DNA from: Sandaracinaceae bacterium
Lineage (GTDB): Bacteria; Myxococcota_A; Polyangia; Polyangiales; JAFGIB01
Reading direction: 5' to 3'
DNA length: 50,545 bases
NCBI GenBank assembly: GCA_017881055.1
Contig: JADGRF010000123.1
Location: 1-50,545, forward strand
Made by a program: the position numbers and the translations under genes. The notes beneath the pieces were generated by a model, which worked only from the letters and a program-made list of their open reading frames with translations, was not told where the DNA came from and searched no databases. Shown piece after piece: positions 1 to 10,483 of this stretch; positions within the stretch are counted from its first letter, which is position 1, and each line of letters begins with the position of its first letter.

Positions 1-1070
1 AGCTCGGCGTCGTTCGCTTTCCGCGCGAGCACGCTCTCGCGCAGCCGGCGCACGCCTTCGTGATCGCGCCGGGCCAGCGCGAGGTCGTCGTCGAGCGCGA
101 CGCGCATACGCGCAGCGAGATCCCCGGGCTCTACGTGCAGGCCGTGGCTCGCCAGCGACGGTGCGAGCGCCCTCGTCAGCTGCTGCACATCACCGGTGGG
201 CGCAGGCAGCGTGTGCACGCGATTGACGACCATGCCCTTCGGAGCAATGCCGTAGTCACGTAGCTTGCGCGTGAAATACACGGCTTCCGCCACGGTCAGG
301 GGCGCCGGGCTCGTGACCACGACGAACGCCACGTCCGGGCCTTTGAGCGCGTCGTAGACCGCGCGCGCTCGCTCGCGAAACCCACCGAACAGCTCGTTCA
401 CGTCGCTCACGAAACGGCCGACACTCTCCAGGAACTCCGCGCCGGTGAAGCGCGCCAGGCCCTTCAGCACGAATGCCGTGCCGCGACCGATCAACGAAAG
501 CCCGCGGCTTTCCTCGAGTGTCTCGACGAACCAACGCATCACCGGCGAGTCGATCGCGCCGATCAGCTTCTGCGGCGCATCCAGGAAGTCGAGCGCGTTC
601 GTAGTGGGCGGCGTGTCGAGCACGATCAGATCGAAGCGCGGATCTTGCTGCACCGCGTGCAGCTTCTCCATCGCCATGTACTCCTGCGTGCCCGCGAGCG
701 ACGTCGAGACGTACTGATAGATCCGGTTCTGCATGATGCGCTCGCGCTGGGCGGGCGAGCTGGCATGGCGCTCGACCAGCTCGTCGAACGTGTGCTTCAT
801 GTCGAGCATCATCGCGGACAGCGAGCCCTTGCAGACCAGGCCCTGCGCGGCAAAGAGCTCCGGCGGCACCACTTGCTCACTGCCACGCAGCTCGGACAGG
901 CCGAGGCTCTGCGCAAGCCGCCGCGCGGGATCGATGGTCAGGCACAGCACGCGCTTGCCCTCCATCGCGGCACGCACGGCGAGCGCCGCGGAGGTCGTGG
1001 TTTTTCCGACGCCACCCGAGCCGACACACACGATCACGCGGTGCGATGCGAGCACCGAGGCGAGGTCCAT
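1..1070 (-). CDS. ArsA/Get3-family ATPase (3' end cut by window edge)
   Basis: ArsA/Get3 proteins are dimeric P-loop ATPases that drive tail-anchored protein targeting or anion export. The reading frame is open from an ATG at 1070 to the left edge (356 codons), so the C-terminus is missing. A deviant Walker A, GSGGVGKTT, lies at residues 17-25, and a switch motif DTPPT at 152-156 follows a hydrophobic strand (FDLIVL). These two in this order are characteristic of the family. The Cys-rich metal-binding loop of true arsenical pump subunits is not obvious, so an arsenite role is not supported and the generic family name is safer. It is divergent from the roadblock-like gene at 1237, with 166 bp between the two starts. 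Confidence 0.85.
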   Translation of the reverse strand, partial: MDLASVLASHRVIVCVGSGGVGKTTTSAALAVRAAMEGKRVLCLTIDPARRLAQSLGLSELRGSEQVVPPELFAAQGLVCKGSLSAMMLDMKHTFDELVERHASSPAQRERIMQNRIYQYVSTSLAGTQEYMAMEKLHAVQQDPRFDLIVLDTPPTTNALDFLDAPQKLIGAIDSPVMRWFVETLEESRGLSLIGRGTAFVLKGLARFTGAEFLESVGRFVSDVNELFGGFRERARAVYDALKGPDVAFVVVTSPAPLTVAEAVYFTRKLRDYGIAPKGMVVNRVHTLPAPTGDVQQLTRALAPSLASHGLHVEPGDLAARMRVALDDDLALARRDHEGVRRLRESVLARKANDAE

Positions 1071-1199
1071 GGCGGCGGAGTTTGGCCTGACCGGAGGGCC
1101 GTGGCCAGCTGATTTGCGCTCCGGCCGAGGGCGGCGTGCTGCGCTTTCTTTGACCCCCGCGGCAACCACTTCGTACGCTAAATCCTACTTATACCCACA

Positions 1200-1219
1200 C
1201 CGGTCGTCTTCACGACCGG
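1200..1219 (+). promoter_or_regulatory. Perfect 8-bp hairpin just upstream of a ribosome binding site
   Basis: CCGGTCGT and ACGACCGG pair perfectly around a CTTC loop. The stem ends three bases before the AGAAGGA ribosome binding site (1222-1228) of the gene at 1237. It would form in the 5' leader of that mRNA. A possible -35 box, TTGACC, lies at 1150-1155. A leader structure or an operator are both possible; there is no run of T to make it a terminator. Confidence 0.45.
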
Positions 1220-1236
1220 ACCAGAAGGATCAGCAC

Positions 1237-1611
1237 ATGCACAGAAACGCTCTCGAACGTCGCGCGCGCCGCAGCTCCGAGCACACCACGGCCCTGCGCT
1301 ACCAGCTCGAAAGCACGCTCAAGCGCGGTCGCATGGCGGCGCTGGCGCTGACCGACAAAGACGGCCTGCTGGTGGCCTGGGCCGGCGAGGACGGTCTCTG
1401 TGAAGAGCTGGGCGCCGTCGCCCCGATGGTCGCGCGCGGGGCGCCGCGCCGTCTGTCGAACCAAGGCCTGCAAGGCGACGACGTCGCAGTGCGCGCGATC
1501 GACTGCTTCGGGGAGCCGTTGTTCCTGGCGTCGCTCGGCGGTGGCGTGGCGCGTGAAGCGCTGCTCTCTCACTCTGCCCGCGGCATCCAGCGCATCCTGA
1601 CCGCAAACTGA
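1237..1611 (+). CDS. Roadblock/LC7-like small protein
   Basis: The protein has 124 residues, starting at the ATG preceded by AGAAGGA eight bases upstream. An open frame extends further upstream but has no better start. The N-terminus is basic. The centre (GRMAALALTDKDGLLVAWAG) resembles the first strands of roadblock/LC7 domains, which in myxobacteria often pair with small GTPases or ATPases in motility and polarity. The call rests on this short resemblance and on overall size, so it is tentative. The divergent ArsA-type ATPase neighbour could be a partner, but nothing in the sequence proves it. Confidence 0.6.
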   Translation: MHRNALERRARRSSEHTTALRYQLESTLKRGRMAALALTDKDGLLVAWAGEDGLCEELGAVAPMVARGAPRRLSNQGLQGDDVAVRAIDCFGEPLFLASLGGGVAREALLSHSARGIQRILTAN

Positions 1612-1645
1612 GCACAAACGGCGTACGTTCGTATTCGACCAGCCA

Positions 1646-2650
1646 TCACGTCGACCCGCGTGGCGAGCTGCGCGGGTCGTGCTGCTTGGCGGCGGCGTGC
1701 GCGCGGGCGATCAGCTCGGCCGCACCGCGCGAGAGCAGCACCTCTGCGACTTCTTCCGCGAGCCGCTTGGCCTGCGAGAGCGGTGCGCCTGCGTTGCCGT
1801 CGACCCAGATCTCCGACGACGCACGCACGTGCTCGTCGGCGTCGATCGCACCGACCCAGCCGTCGAAACGCAGGCGCCGACCGCCGTCGGTGAGCCGTGC
1901 GTGGCCCGCCAGCGGCGTGTGGCAATCGCCGCCGAGCGCCGAGAGAAACGCCCGCTCCGCTTCGACGCAGGCGCGCGAGGGCGCGTGCTCGAGCGGAACC
2001 AAGAGCGCGAGCGTGTCTGCGTCGTCGCCGCGAGCTTCGATGGCGAGCGCGCCCTGCCCCACGGACGGCACCGAGATCTCGATCGGCAGCGCCCAGAGCG
2101 GACGCTTGTGCAGACCGAGCCTGCGCAGCCCAGCAGCTGCCAACACGATCGCGCGATACTCACCCGCATCGAGCTTGCGCAGTCGCGTGTCCACGTTGCC
2201 GCGCAAGAGCGCATAGTCGAGATCGTTACGCTGGCGTCCGAGCTGCAGCTTGCGACGCAGCGAGCTCGTGCCCACACGGCTGCCGGCCTCGAGATCGTCG
2301 AGCGCGCAGCCTTCCGCAGTCACGAGCACGTCGCGTGGGTCTTCACGCTCCGGCACCGCACCGAGCACGAGACCTTTGGCCAGCTCGGCGGGCACGTCCT
2401 TCAACGAATGCACGGCGATGTCGGCTTCGCCGTCGAGCAAGCGTTGCTCCAGCTCGCTGACGAACAGGCCCTTGCCGCCGACTTCGGAGAGCGCGACGTC
2501 CTGCACGCGATCGCCGGTGGTCACCATCTCGACCAGCGTGACCTCGAGGCCCGGATCGCGGTCACGCAAGCGCGCGGCTACCCAGCGAGTCTGCACCAGC
2601 GCGAGCGCGCTCTTGCGCGTAGCGATCCGAAGCGTCTTGCGAGTGCCCAT
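1646..2650 (-). CDS. hemC: Porphobilinogen deaminase (hydroxymethylbilane synthase)
   Basis: The enzyme condenses four porphobilinogen molecules into hydroxymethylbilane in tetrapyrrole synthesis. The 334-residue protein has the family landmarks: N-terminal RIATRKSALALVQT, HSLKDVP, GSRVGTSSLRRKLQL, LRGNVDTRLRKLD, and the cofactor-attachment cysteine in ALGGDCHTPLAG. The start is the ATG at 2650. The DNA before it on the coding strand has no Shine-Dalgarno (it reads CCTCCTC), but TATAGC ends ten bases upstream, suggesting a very short leader. It lies 61 bp downstream of hemA on the same strand, consistent with a shared haem operon. Confidence 0.97.
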   Translation of the reverse strand: MGTRKTLRIATRKSALALVQTRWVAARLRDRDPGLEVTLVEMVTTGDRVQDVALSEVGGKGLFVSELEQRLLDGEADIAVHSLKDVPAELAKGLVLGAVPEREDPRDVLVTAEGCALDDLEAGSRVGTSSLRRKLQLGRQRNDLDYALLRGNVDTRLRKLDAGEYRAIVLAAAGLRRLGLHKRPLWALPIEISVPSVGQGALAIEARGDDADTLALLVPLEHAPSRACVEAERAFLSALGGDCHTPLAGHARLTDGGRRLRFDGWVGAIDADEHVRASSEIWVDGNAGAPLSQAKRLAEEVAEVLLSRGAAELIARAHAAAKQHDPRSSPRGST

Positions 2651-2711
2651 GAGGAGGCCCGCTATAGCACGGCAACACGGCCGCGGGCAGGCGTTCGATC
2701 CCAGACGTGGC

Positions 2712-4052
2712 TCAGTGCTTGCTGCCGCGCTCCGCAGCGAGCGCGGGCTCCGGGCTTTCCGCGCTTTGGGGGCCCTTCCCCGAGCGGGGTGCCGACGCAT
2801 CGAGCCCGAACAAGCGCTGCACCGCTTCGACTAGGTTCGCGCCCTCGGGCCCCGTTTCTCCCTGCTTCAGCTCGGTCAGCGGCTGATGCAGGAGCTTATT
2901 GGCCATCGCGTCGCACATCGCTTCGAGCTTGCGACGGCTGGCGTCATCCACGGCGAGCTTCGGTAGCGTGCGTTCCAGCTCGGCCCGGAGCACGCCGTGC
3001 ACGCGCTCACGCAGCGCGACGATGGTGGGCGTGAGCTCGACCGAGCGCAAGAAGCGCTCCAGCTCGCCGAGCTCCTGCTCGATGATCTCTTCGGCAGGCA
3101 CAATCGCGCGCTCGCGTGCCGCCAAGTTCTCGCGCGAGACCTTCTGCAGATCATCCATGTCGTACAGGAATACGTTGCGCAGCGAGTCGATGCGCGGATC
3201 GACGTCGCGCGGCACGGCGATGTCGATCACGAACAGCGGCCGATAGCGACGAATCTTGCAAACCGCCTGCATCAGGTCGTACGTGACCACGTAGCCCTGC
3301 TTGGCAGTCGACGAGATCACGACGTCGGCTTCGGCGAGCTCGGTCGCCAGGGCTTCGAGCGGCCGCGGCGTGCCGCCGCAAGCAGCGGCAAGCGACTGGG
3401 CACGCGCGGGACTCCTGTTGACCACGTACAAGTGCGCGCCACTTGCCGTCAGCGAGCGCGCAGCCACTTCGCTCATCTTCCCCGCACCCACCAGCAGCAC
3501 GCGACGGTCTTTGAGATCGCCGAAGATCTTCTCCGCGAGGTCGCACGCGATCGAGCTGACGCTGACGTTGCCCGCGGCGAGCGCGGTCTCGGTACGCACG
3601 CGCTTGGCCACACCGAAGCAGCGCTCGAACGAGCGACCGAGCTGCATGCCCACGGTGCCCGTGCGCTGCGCGACACCGTAGGCGTCCTTCACTTGCCCGA
3701 GGATCTGCGGCTCGCCGAGCACCATCGAGTCGAGCCCCGAGGCCACGCGAAACAGATGACGCGCGGCCTCGCGACCCACGTGCCGATACACGTGACTGTC
3801 GATCTGCTCGGGCAGCACGCGGCCGTTCCAGTAGTCGAGCATGGCGCGCTCGGCGCGCACGGGCTCTTCGGCCGTGCCGATGATCTCGACACGGTTGCAC
3901 GTGGAGATCATCACGGCCTCCGCGAGCCCTGCGCGCTTCGCCACGGCGTCGAGCTCCGCCGAGAGCTGCTCGGCGGGCACGGCCAAGCGCTCGCGAATCG
4001 AGAGCGGCGCGGTTCGGTGCGACACACCGACGACGATCAACTTGCGCGTCAC
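2712..4052 (-). CDS. hemA: Glutamyl-tRNA reductase
   Basis: This is the first committed step of C5-pathway tetrapyrrole synthesis: NADPH reduction of Glu-tRNA to glutamate-1-semialdehyde. The 446-residue protein contains VGVSHRTAPLSIRERL at its N-terminus, the catalytic cysteine in STCNRVEI (Cys52), the GEPQILGQVK motif and an NADP-binding GAGKMSEVAARSL segment. The GTG start at 4052 is preceded by GGAGGG, which overlaps the last codons of the upstream HemX-like gene, so the two are probably translationally coupled. The final 40 residues after the dimerisation helix are low complexity (Pro, Ser, Glu). Confidence 0.97.
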   Translation of the reverse strand: MTRKLIVVGVSHRTAPLSIRERLAVPAEQLSAELDAVAKRAGLAEAVMISTCNRVEIIGTAEEPVRAERAMLDYWNGRVLPEQIDSHVYRHVGREAARHLFRVASGLDSMVLGEPQILGQVKDAYGVAQRTGTVGMQLGRSFERCFGVAKRVRTETALAAGNVSVSSIACDLAEKIFGDLKDRRVLLVGAGKMSEVAARSLTASGAHLYVVNRSPARAQSLAAACGGTPRPLEALATELAEADVVISSTAKQGYVVTYDLMQAVCKIRRYRPLFVIDIAVPRDVDPRIDSLRNVFLYDMDDLQKVSRENLAARERAIVPAEEIIEQELGELERFLRSVELTPTIVALRERVHGVLRAELERTLPKLAVDDASRRKLEAMCDAMANKLLHQPLTELKQGETGPEGANLVEAVQRLFGLDASAPRSGKGPQSAESPEPALAAERGSKH

Positions 4053-4056
4053 GAGC

Positions 4057-4866
4057 TCACCCTCCGAAACCGCGCAGCACGTAGCCGCCGACCGCGACCA
4101 TCGCGCACAAAAAGCCGAGCATGGTACCGATGGCCGCGCGCCGACCGCGCCAACCGCCCGCGACTCGCGACAGCAGCACCGTCGCGAAGAACAACCACGC
4201 CAACACCGCGAAGCCTTGGCCCGCGCTGAAGTTGGTCGGGCTGGCGCTACCGAGCCGCACGGCCCAGAAGCTGCCGGTGATCACACCCAGCGTGAACAGC
4301 GGAAAGCCGATCGTGACCAAACGAAAACCGAGCGAGTCTAGCACGTCGAGCGACGGCAAGCGCTGGAAGATCCCGCCGAGCTGACGCTTGCGCAGCAGCT
4401 GCTCTTGAATCACGTAGGCAACGGCCACTGCGAACGCGAGCGCGAACGCCGCGAGCCCGAGCACGTTCACTGCGATGTGAAACGGCAGCAGCGCCGAGCG
4501 CACGCCGTCCGGCACGCGCCCGACCGGTCCGCGTAGCGCGGCGCCGAGAAACAAGAGCAGCGTGACAGGTGTGATGAACGCGCCGAGCACCACCAAGCGA
4601 TGGCGCCGCATGGTCGCGAGAAAGCTGACTGCGATCAGCAGCGACAGCACCGCGAGCGTCTCGTGCATGGTCGACAGCGGCGCACGCCCCGACAGCGCGT
4701 AGTCCGTGCCGAGAAACGCCACGTGCGCTGCGATCGCGAGGCCCAAGGTGCGCGTCGCCCAACGTTCGCTGGTTGCTCCGCGACCGCGCAGATGCGCCGA
4801 GAACAGCATCGCCGCCGCGACGTACGCGAGCGCCGTCGCGACGAACAACACCGTGACGAACGACAT
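4057..4866 (-). CDS. HemX/CcsA-like cytochrome c assembly family membrane protein
   Basis: The 269-residue polytopic inner-membrane protein has about eight hydrophobic segments and a length typical of HemX (about 270), shorter than true CcsA. The Trp-rich haem-handling WWD motif of CcsA/CcmC is degenerate (a GSFWAVRLG stretch is nearest), while histidines at the ends of membrane helices remain. Its position immediately upstream of hemA (4-bp gap) is the usual place of HemX, which modulates GluTR levels in Bacillus, or of a haem-delivery protein. Family is clear; the exact role is inferred from context. Confidence 0.85.
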   Translation of the reverse strand: MSFVTVLFVATALAYVAAAMLFSAHLRGRGATSERWATRTLGLAIAAHVAFLGTDYALSGRAPLSTMHETLAVLSLLIAVSFLATMRRHRLVVLGAFITPVTLLLFLGAALRGPVGRVPDGVRSALLPFHIAVNVLGLAAFALAFAVAVAYVIQEQLLRKRQLGGIFQRLPSLDVLDSLGFRLVTIGFPLFTLGVITGSFWAVRLGSASPTNFSAGQGFAVLAWLFFATVLLSRVAGGWRGRRAAIGTMLGFLCAMVAVGGYVLRGFGG

Positions 4867-4868
4867 GG

Positions 4869-5234
4869 TCAGCCCTCCCCGGCGCGCGCAGCCAAGTCGA
4901 CCAGCTTCGCGAGCGCGCCGCCTGCGTTTGCCGCGTCCGCCACGTCACCGAGGAAGCCATCGACGACTTCGTACGCGTTGTCGCCGAGCACGACCGAACC
5001 GGCTGCGACCTCGGCCGAGAGCGTGCTGAGAGCGTCGAGCGTCTTCACCTTGCCGCACAGCTGGGGCGCATCGCCGCCACCGGCCACCTCGCTCGTGATG
5101 TGCACGGCGCTCGTGAGCTGGAAGGTGGGCCCGTCGGGCAGGAGCTGCAGCACGTCGCCATCGAGACCGACGAGGCCACTTTCGAGCCAGGCGTCGACGA
5201 TCCGCTGCGAAAAGAACACGCGGTTTGCGCCCAT
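4869..5234 (-). CDS. Hypothetical protein at head of the haem operon
   Basis: This 121-residue soluble protein ends two bases before the HemX-like gene and is probably co-transcribed. I do not recognise the family. It begins MGANRVFFSQRIVDAWLESG and has alternating hydrophobic pattern but no signal peptide or membrane span. An alternative GTG start at 5264 would add ten residues. I prefer the ATG at 5234 because GGGAGGT lies upstream of it, although the spacing (about 14 bases) is long. Confidence 0.6.
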   Translation of the reverse strand: MGANRVFFSQRIVDAWLESGLVGLDGDVLQLLPDGPTFQLTSAVHITSEVAGGGDAPQLCGKVKTLDALSTLSAEVAAGSVVLGDNAYEVVDGFLGDVADAANAGGALAKLVDLAARAGEG

Positions 5235-5356
5235 CGAGCTTCGTCCGACCTCCCAGGCGCGCACCTTAGCACGGCGGTCGGTTGTAAGCGTCGTTCACGG
5301 CTGAGAGCGCAGCGGAAACGGGCGCGTTCGGCCACTGAGACTGGGACGGTCGCACA

Positions 5357-5385
5357 TTGACACTCGCGGAGCCGGTCACTACGTT
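5357..5385 (+). promoter_or_regulatory. Sigma-70-type promoter of trxA
   Basis: A perfect TTGACA (5357-5362) is followed after exactly 17 bases by TACGTT (5380-5385). This would start transcription near 5392, leaving a short leader with GGAGA six bases before the trxA ATG. Confidence 0.6.
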
Positions 5386-5415
5386 TGACGAGCACTGCGA
5401 AACACGGAGATCATC

Positions 5416-5745
5416 ATGGCTGGCGAGAAGGTTGTCACGGTCAACGACATCAACTTCGACGACGAAGTCCTCAAATCGAGCATCCCCGTGCTCGTCGACT
5501 TCGGTGCCACCTGGTGCCAGCCGTGCCGTGCCATCGCGCCGCTCGTGGGTCAGCTCGCGGGCGAGTACGAAGGCCGCGTGAAGGTCACCACGCTCGACAT
5601 CGACGAGAGTCCCGCCACCGCGCAGAAATTCCAGATCCGCGGCGTTCCCACGCTGCTCATGATCAAAGACGGCAAGGTCGTGGCCCAGCAGGTCGGCGCG
5701 GTGCCCAAGGCCAAGATCGCGGCGATGATGAACGGGACGCTGTAA
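5416..5745 (+). CDS. trxA: Thioredoxin
   Basis: The 109-residue cytoplasmic thioredoxin reduces disulfides using an active-site CXXC. The fold signature is intact: VLVDFGATWCQPCRAIAPLV around the active site, a TLDIDESP strand and the cis-Pro motif IRGVPTLLMIKDG. The active site reads WCQPC rather than the classical WCGPC; the residue between the cysteines tunes redox potential, so this may be a specialised thioredoxin. The start ATG has GGAGA upstream and a good promoter at 5357. A stem-loop follows at 5771. Confidence 0.95.
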   Translation: MAGEKVVTVNDINFDDEVLKSSIPVLVDFGATWCQPCRAIAPLVGQLAGEYEGRVKVTTLDIDESPATAQKFQIRGVPTLLMIKDGKVVAQQVGAVPKAKIAAMMNGTL

Positions 5746-5770
5746 TTTGGCGTAAGCTTGACTCTTGTGA

Positions 5771-5793
5771 CCGGCGCCTTAATTTGGCGCCGG
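5771..5793 (+). terminator. Stem-loop after trxA, possible terminator
   Basis: CCGGCGCC (5771-5778) pairs perfectly with GGCGCCGG (5786-5793) around TTAATTT, followed by only TTT. It sits 25 bases past the trxA stop and 22 before the next ATG. The short T-run makes it a weak intrinsic terminator; it may instead stabilise the trxA 3' end or attenuate read-through. Confidence 0.45.
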
Positions 5794-5814
5794 TTTACGA
5801 GTCAGGAGCGACGG

Positions 5815-6153
5815 ATGCCGACGTACAGCTACATCTGCGATGCATGCGGGGAGTCCTTCGAGAAGGAACAGCGCATCAGCGAAGATCCGATCAAGAAATG
5901 CCCGAATTGCGGCAAGTCCAAAGCTCGCCGGCAGATCGTGAGCGCCAACTTCATTCTGAAGGGCGGCGGCTGGTACTCGGACGGTTACGGTTCTTCCAGC
6001 TCGTCGAGCGGGAGCGGCGGGTCCAAAATCGGCGGCGCAGCGCCTAAATCGGAGAAATCCGAAAGCGCGCCCAAATCCGAGACCAAATCCGAAGCCAAGT
6101 CTGAGAAGAAGACCGAGAAGAAGACCGAATCGAAGCCGAGCGCGGCCGAGTGA
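5815..6153 (+). CDS. FmdB-family zinc-ribbon protein
   Basis: The 112-residue protein starts MPTYSYICDACGESFE and has two CxxC pairs (CDAC and CPNC) in its first 40 residues, the hallmark of the FmdB putative regulatory family. The family consensus SANFILKGGGWYSDGY closes the domain. A long hydrophilic tail of Lys, Ser and Glu (about residues 75-112) follows and is probably disordered. GTCAGGAGCG supplies a good ribosome binding site. The biochemical role of the family is not settled. Confidence 0.88.
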   Translation: MPTYSYICDACGESFEKEQRISEDPIKKCPNCGKSKARRQIVSANFILKGGGWYSDGYGSSSSSSGSGGSKIGGAAPKSEKSESAPKSETKSEAKSEKKTEKKTESKPSAAE

Positions 6154-6176
6154 GCTTCGCGCCTTCCGGGTTTCGT

Positions 6177-8384
<2,208 letters not shown>

Positions 8385-8399
8385 GCCGGCAACCTACCC

Positions 8400-8445
8400 G
8401 GATCAGGGGCCGGAACCAACGGAAACCAACGGATCACGGGCCGGA
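8400..8445. repeat. 15-bp near-perfect direct repeat between uvrD and the sigma factor
   Basis: GGATCAGGGGCCGGA (8400-8414) recurs as GGATCACGGGCCGGA (8431-8445), with one mismatch and a centre spacing of 31 bp, about three helical turns. It lies in the 106-bp divergent intergenic region, where tandem operator sites would be expected. CCAACGGA is also repeated between the two copies. Confidence 0.5.
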
Positions 8446-8490
8446 CACGCCGCAGCGCAAAAACCCAGCGATCATGGTACACATGCGCGC

Positions 8491-9303
8491 ATGAAACCTG
8501 CTTCGGGGCCGGCTTCGGTGGACGGGCCAGTGAACACCGTGGCGACCGCCAAGTCATTGAATGAACAGGCGTCGCGGGCGTCCGACGGAAGCCATGACGG
8601 GGTCACCAACGCGCCTTTGCACACACCGGCTCCGGCGCACGCAACACGCGCGGGACGCGGTGCGCGTGTCCCCGTCGATGCCGCAACGCAAGCGGCTCGC
8701 GACGACGCTCGGCGCGAAGACGACGCGCTCGTCGAGAAGTGCAAGAGCGGCGATCGTGCGGCGTTTCAGCTGTTGTTCCAGAAGTACCACCGGCGCGCCT
8801 ACGCGGTCGCGTTCGGCGTGGTCAAGCGGCCCGAGGACGCGCTCGACATCGTCCAGGATGCGTTCATCAAGGTGCACAAGCACATCGGCACCTTCCAAGG
8901 CACGTCCAGCTTCTACACCTGGCTGTACCGGATCGTCATGAACCTCTCGATCGACCAAGTGCGCAGGAAGCGCAAAGTCACGGAGTTCGACGAGCACCTC
9001 CTGCAGAAGGACGACGCCGCCGGGGACGGCGCGCTCGTGCCACGCGTCGAGGACGAGAACCCGGGCCGTACCGTCGTGCGGCGCGAGCTGTCCGGCAAGA
9101 TCCAAGCGGCGCTCGAGACCTTACCGGAGTACCACCGCGCGGTGATCGTACTGCGCGAGATCGAAGGCATGAGCTACGAGGAAATGGCGCAGGTGCTCGA
9201 CGTTCCGAAAGGCACGATCATGAGCCGCTTGTTCCACGCGCGTCGCAAGATGCAGGAACAGCTCGCACCATACCTCGATGGCGACTTGGAGATCGTAGAG
9301 TGA
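8491..9303 (+). CDS. ECF RNA polymerase sigma factor (RpoE-like)
   Basis: The 270-residue protein carries sigma region 2 (FQLLFQKYHRRAYAVAFGVV, DIVQDAFIKV, TWLYRIVMNLSIDQVRR) and region 4 (LPEYHRAVIVLREIEGMSYE, with helix-turn-helix VPKGTIMSRLFHARRKM). An N-terminal extension of about 75 residues, rich in Ala, Arg and Thr and probably disordered, is unusual for ECF factors. The ATG at 8491 has no ribosome binding site; TGGTACACA lies seven bases before it, so a leaderless transcript is possible. The zinc-finger anti-sigma gene begins two bases after the stop, the standard sigma/anti-sigma arrangement. Confidence 0.92.
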   Translation: MKPASGPASVDGPVNTVATAKSLNEQASRASDGSHDGVTNAPLHTPAPAHATRAGRGARVPVDAATQAARDDARREDDALVEKCKSGDRAAFQLLFQKYHRRAYAVAFGVVKRPEDALDIVQDAFIKVHKHIGTFQGTSSFYTWLYRIVMNLSIDQVRRKRKVTEFDEHLLQKDDAAGDGALVPRVEDENPGRTVVRRELSGKIQAALETLPEYHRAVIVLREIEGMSYEEMAQVLDVPKGTIMSRLFHARRKMQEQLAPYLDGDLEIVE

Positions 9304-9305
9304 CC

Positions 9306-9881
9306 ATGCAAGCCGAGCACCTCGACGACGAGCTCCTGCAGCGGCACTACGACGGCGATCTCGATCGCACGGAAGCAGCGCGCGCAGACGAGCACCTCCA
9401 GACCTGTGACGCGTGCGCTAGCAAGCTCGCCGCGCTGACCCATCTGGCGACGCTGTTGGCCAGCGACGCCGAGCACGCTGCGGCGAACGCGGACTTCGCC
9501 GGCATGTTCGAGCGAATCGAGCAAAACATCGCTCGCGATGCCGGACAAAACAGCGGCGCGAAGGTGGTGTCGCTCGAAGCACGCCGCAACAAACGCCCGA
9601 TGGCCGTGGCCTCGACGCTGCTCGCGGGCTTGGCCGCAGCAGCCGCCGTGGTGCTGATGGTCTATCGGCCGGGCGGCGGCAACACGATTCCGGACGAGCC
9701 GGTCGCAGGTGGCTCGCCGAGCGGTAGCGCGCAAACGGCCCCCGCACCCACGGCAGCGAATGCGCCGGGACATTCCGAAGTCGTACAAGCGGACTTCGGG
9801 AGCAACGCGGGAACCGTGTTCGACATCTCCCTGGCCGATGGTTCGTCGACGCCGGTGGTCTGGATCAACGACGACGAATGA
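9306..9881 (+). CDS. Membrane-anchored zinc-finger (zf-HC2) anti-sigma factor
   Basis: The 191-residue protein has an N-terminal anti-sigma zinc finger of the HxxxCxxC type (H in DEHLQTCDAC), a basic linker and one transmembrane segment (VASTLLAGLAAAAAVVLMVY, about residues 101-120). A Pro/Ala/Ser-rich segment and a small extracytoplasmic tail ending NDDE follow. It would hold the upstream ECF sigma factor at the membrane and release it on an envelope signal. The start lies two bases beyond the sigma stop, and its stop overlaps the next ATG (ATGA), so the three genes form one operon. Confidence 0.88.
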   Translation: MQAEHLDDELLQRHYDGDLDRTEAARADEHLQTCDACASKLAALTHLATLLASDAEHAAANADFAGMFERIEQNIARDAGQNSGAKVVSLEARRNKRPMAVASTLLAGLAAAAAVVLMVYRPGGGNTIPDEPVAGGSPSGSAQTAPAPTAANAPGHSEVVQADFGSNAGTVFDISLADGSSTPVVWINDDE

Positions 9882-10450
9882 GGATGCGCGCGATGTTGAT
9901 CAAACCGACCCAATCGACCCAATCGATCACCCCGCGCCTGGGGCGAATTCCGGCGCTCCTGCTCGTGCTTGCATTCGCGCTGTCGAGTGGCACAGCGCTC
10001 GCCGAAGACAAACCTGCTGCGCCCAAGAGCGATGATGCGGTCGCGAGCGAAGTGTTCGTGATCCTGGCGAGCGCCGAAGGCGAGATCGATGAAAGCCTCG
10101 GCAACATCAAGGCGCTCAAGCAGCCGCCATTCGATTCGTTCAAGGCGATGAAGCTGCTGTCGCGCACGCCGCTCACGCTCAAGGGCGGCGAGGGTGCGAC
10201 CGTGGAGCTGCCCAACGGGCGACGCCTGCAGCTCACGTTGCTCGAGCGCATGCCGGACGGCCGCAACAAGGTGCAGGTCTCGATCAACCGCCCGAGCCAG
10301 AAAGACTACTTACCGCTGCTGCAGGTGATCGCGTCGATCGGCGAGCCGTTCTTCGTGGCCGGGCAGAAGTACCAAGGCGGAACGCTGGTGATCGGCGTGC
10401 GTATCGGCGAGCCGGCCGCGACCAAGCGCAAGCCTGCGCCGGCAAAGTGA
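9878..10450 (+). CDS. Exported protein of unknown function in the sigma/anti-sigma operon
   Basis: The 190-residue protein has a Sec signal peptide (hydrophobic LGRIPALLLVLAFALSSG, cleavage after ALA near residue 42). A soluble domain follows, with predicted strands and a charged tail rich in Lys, Pro and Ala. I do not recognise the family. Its ATG overlaps the anti-sigma stop, so it may sense or respond to the same envelope signal. ATG codons at 9887 and 9893 are alternative starts giving a more conventional signal peptide length. Confidence 0.75.
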   Translation: MRMRAMLIKPTQSTQSITPRLGRIPALLLVLAFALSSGTALAEDKPAAPKSDDAVASEVFVILASAEGEIDESLGNIKALKQPPFDSFKAMKLLSRTPLTLKGGEGATVELPNGRRLQLTLLERMPDGRNKVQVSINRPSQKDYLPLLQVIASIGEPFFVAGQKYQGGTLVIGVRIGEPAATKRKPAPAK

Positions 10451-10483
10451 GCGCTGGCAGAAGCTCTGGTACAGTCGGCCGCG

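Noticed and set aside
1679..3034. Long plus-strand reading frame opposite hemC/hemA
   Set aside because: Arg/Ala/His-rich composition typical of antisense frames in G+C-rich DNA; hemC and hemA on the other strand are certain.
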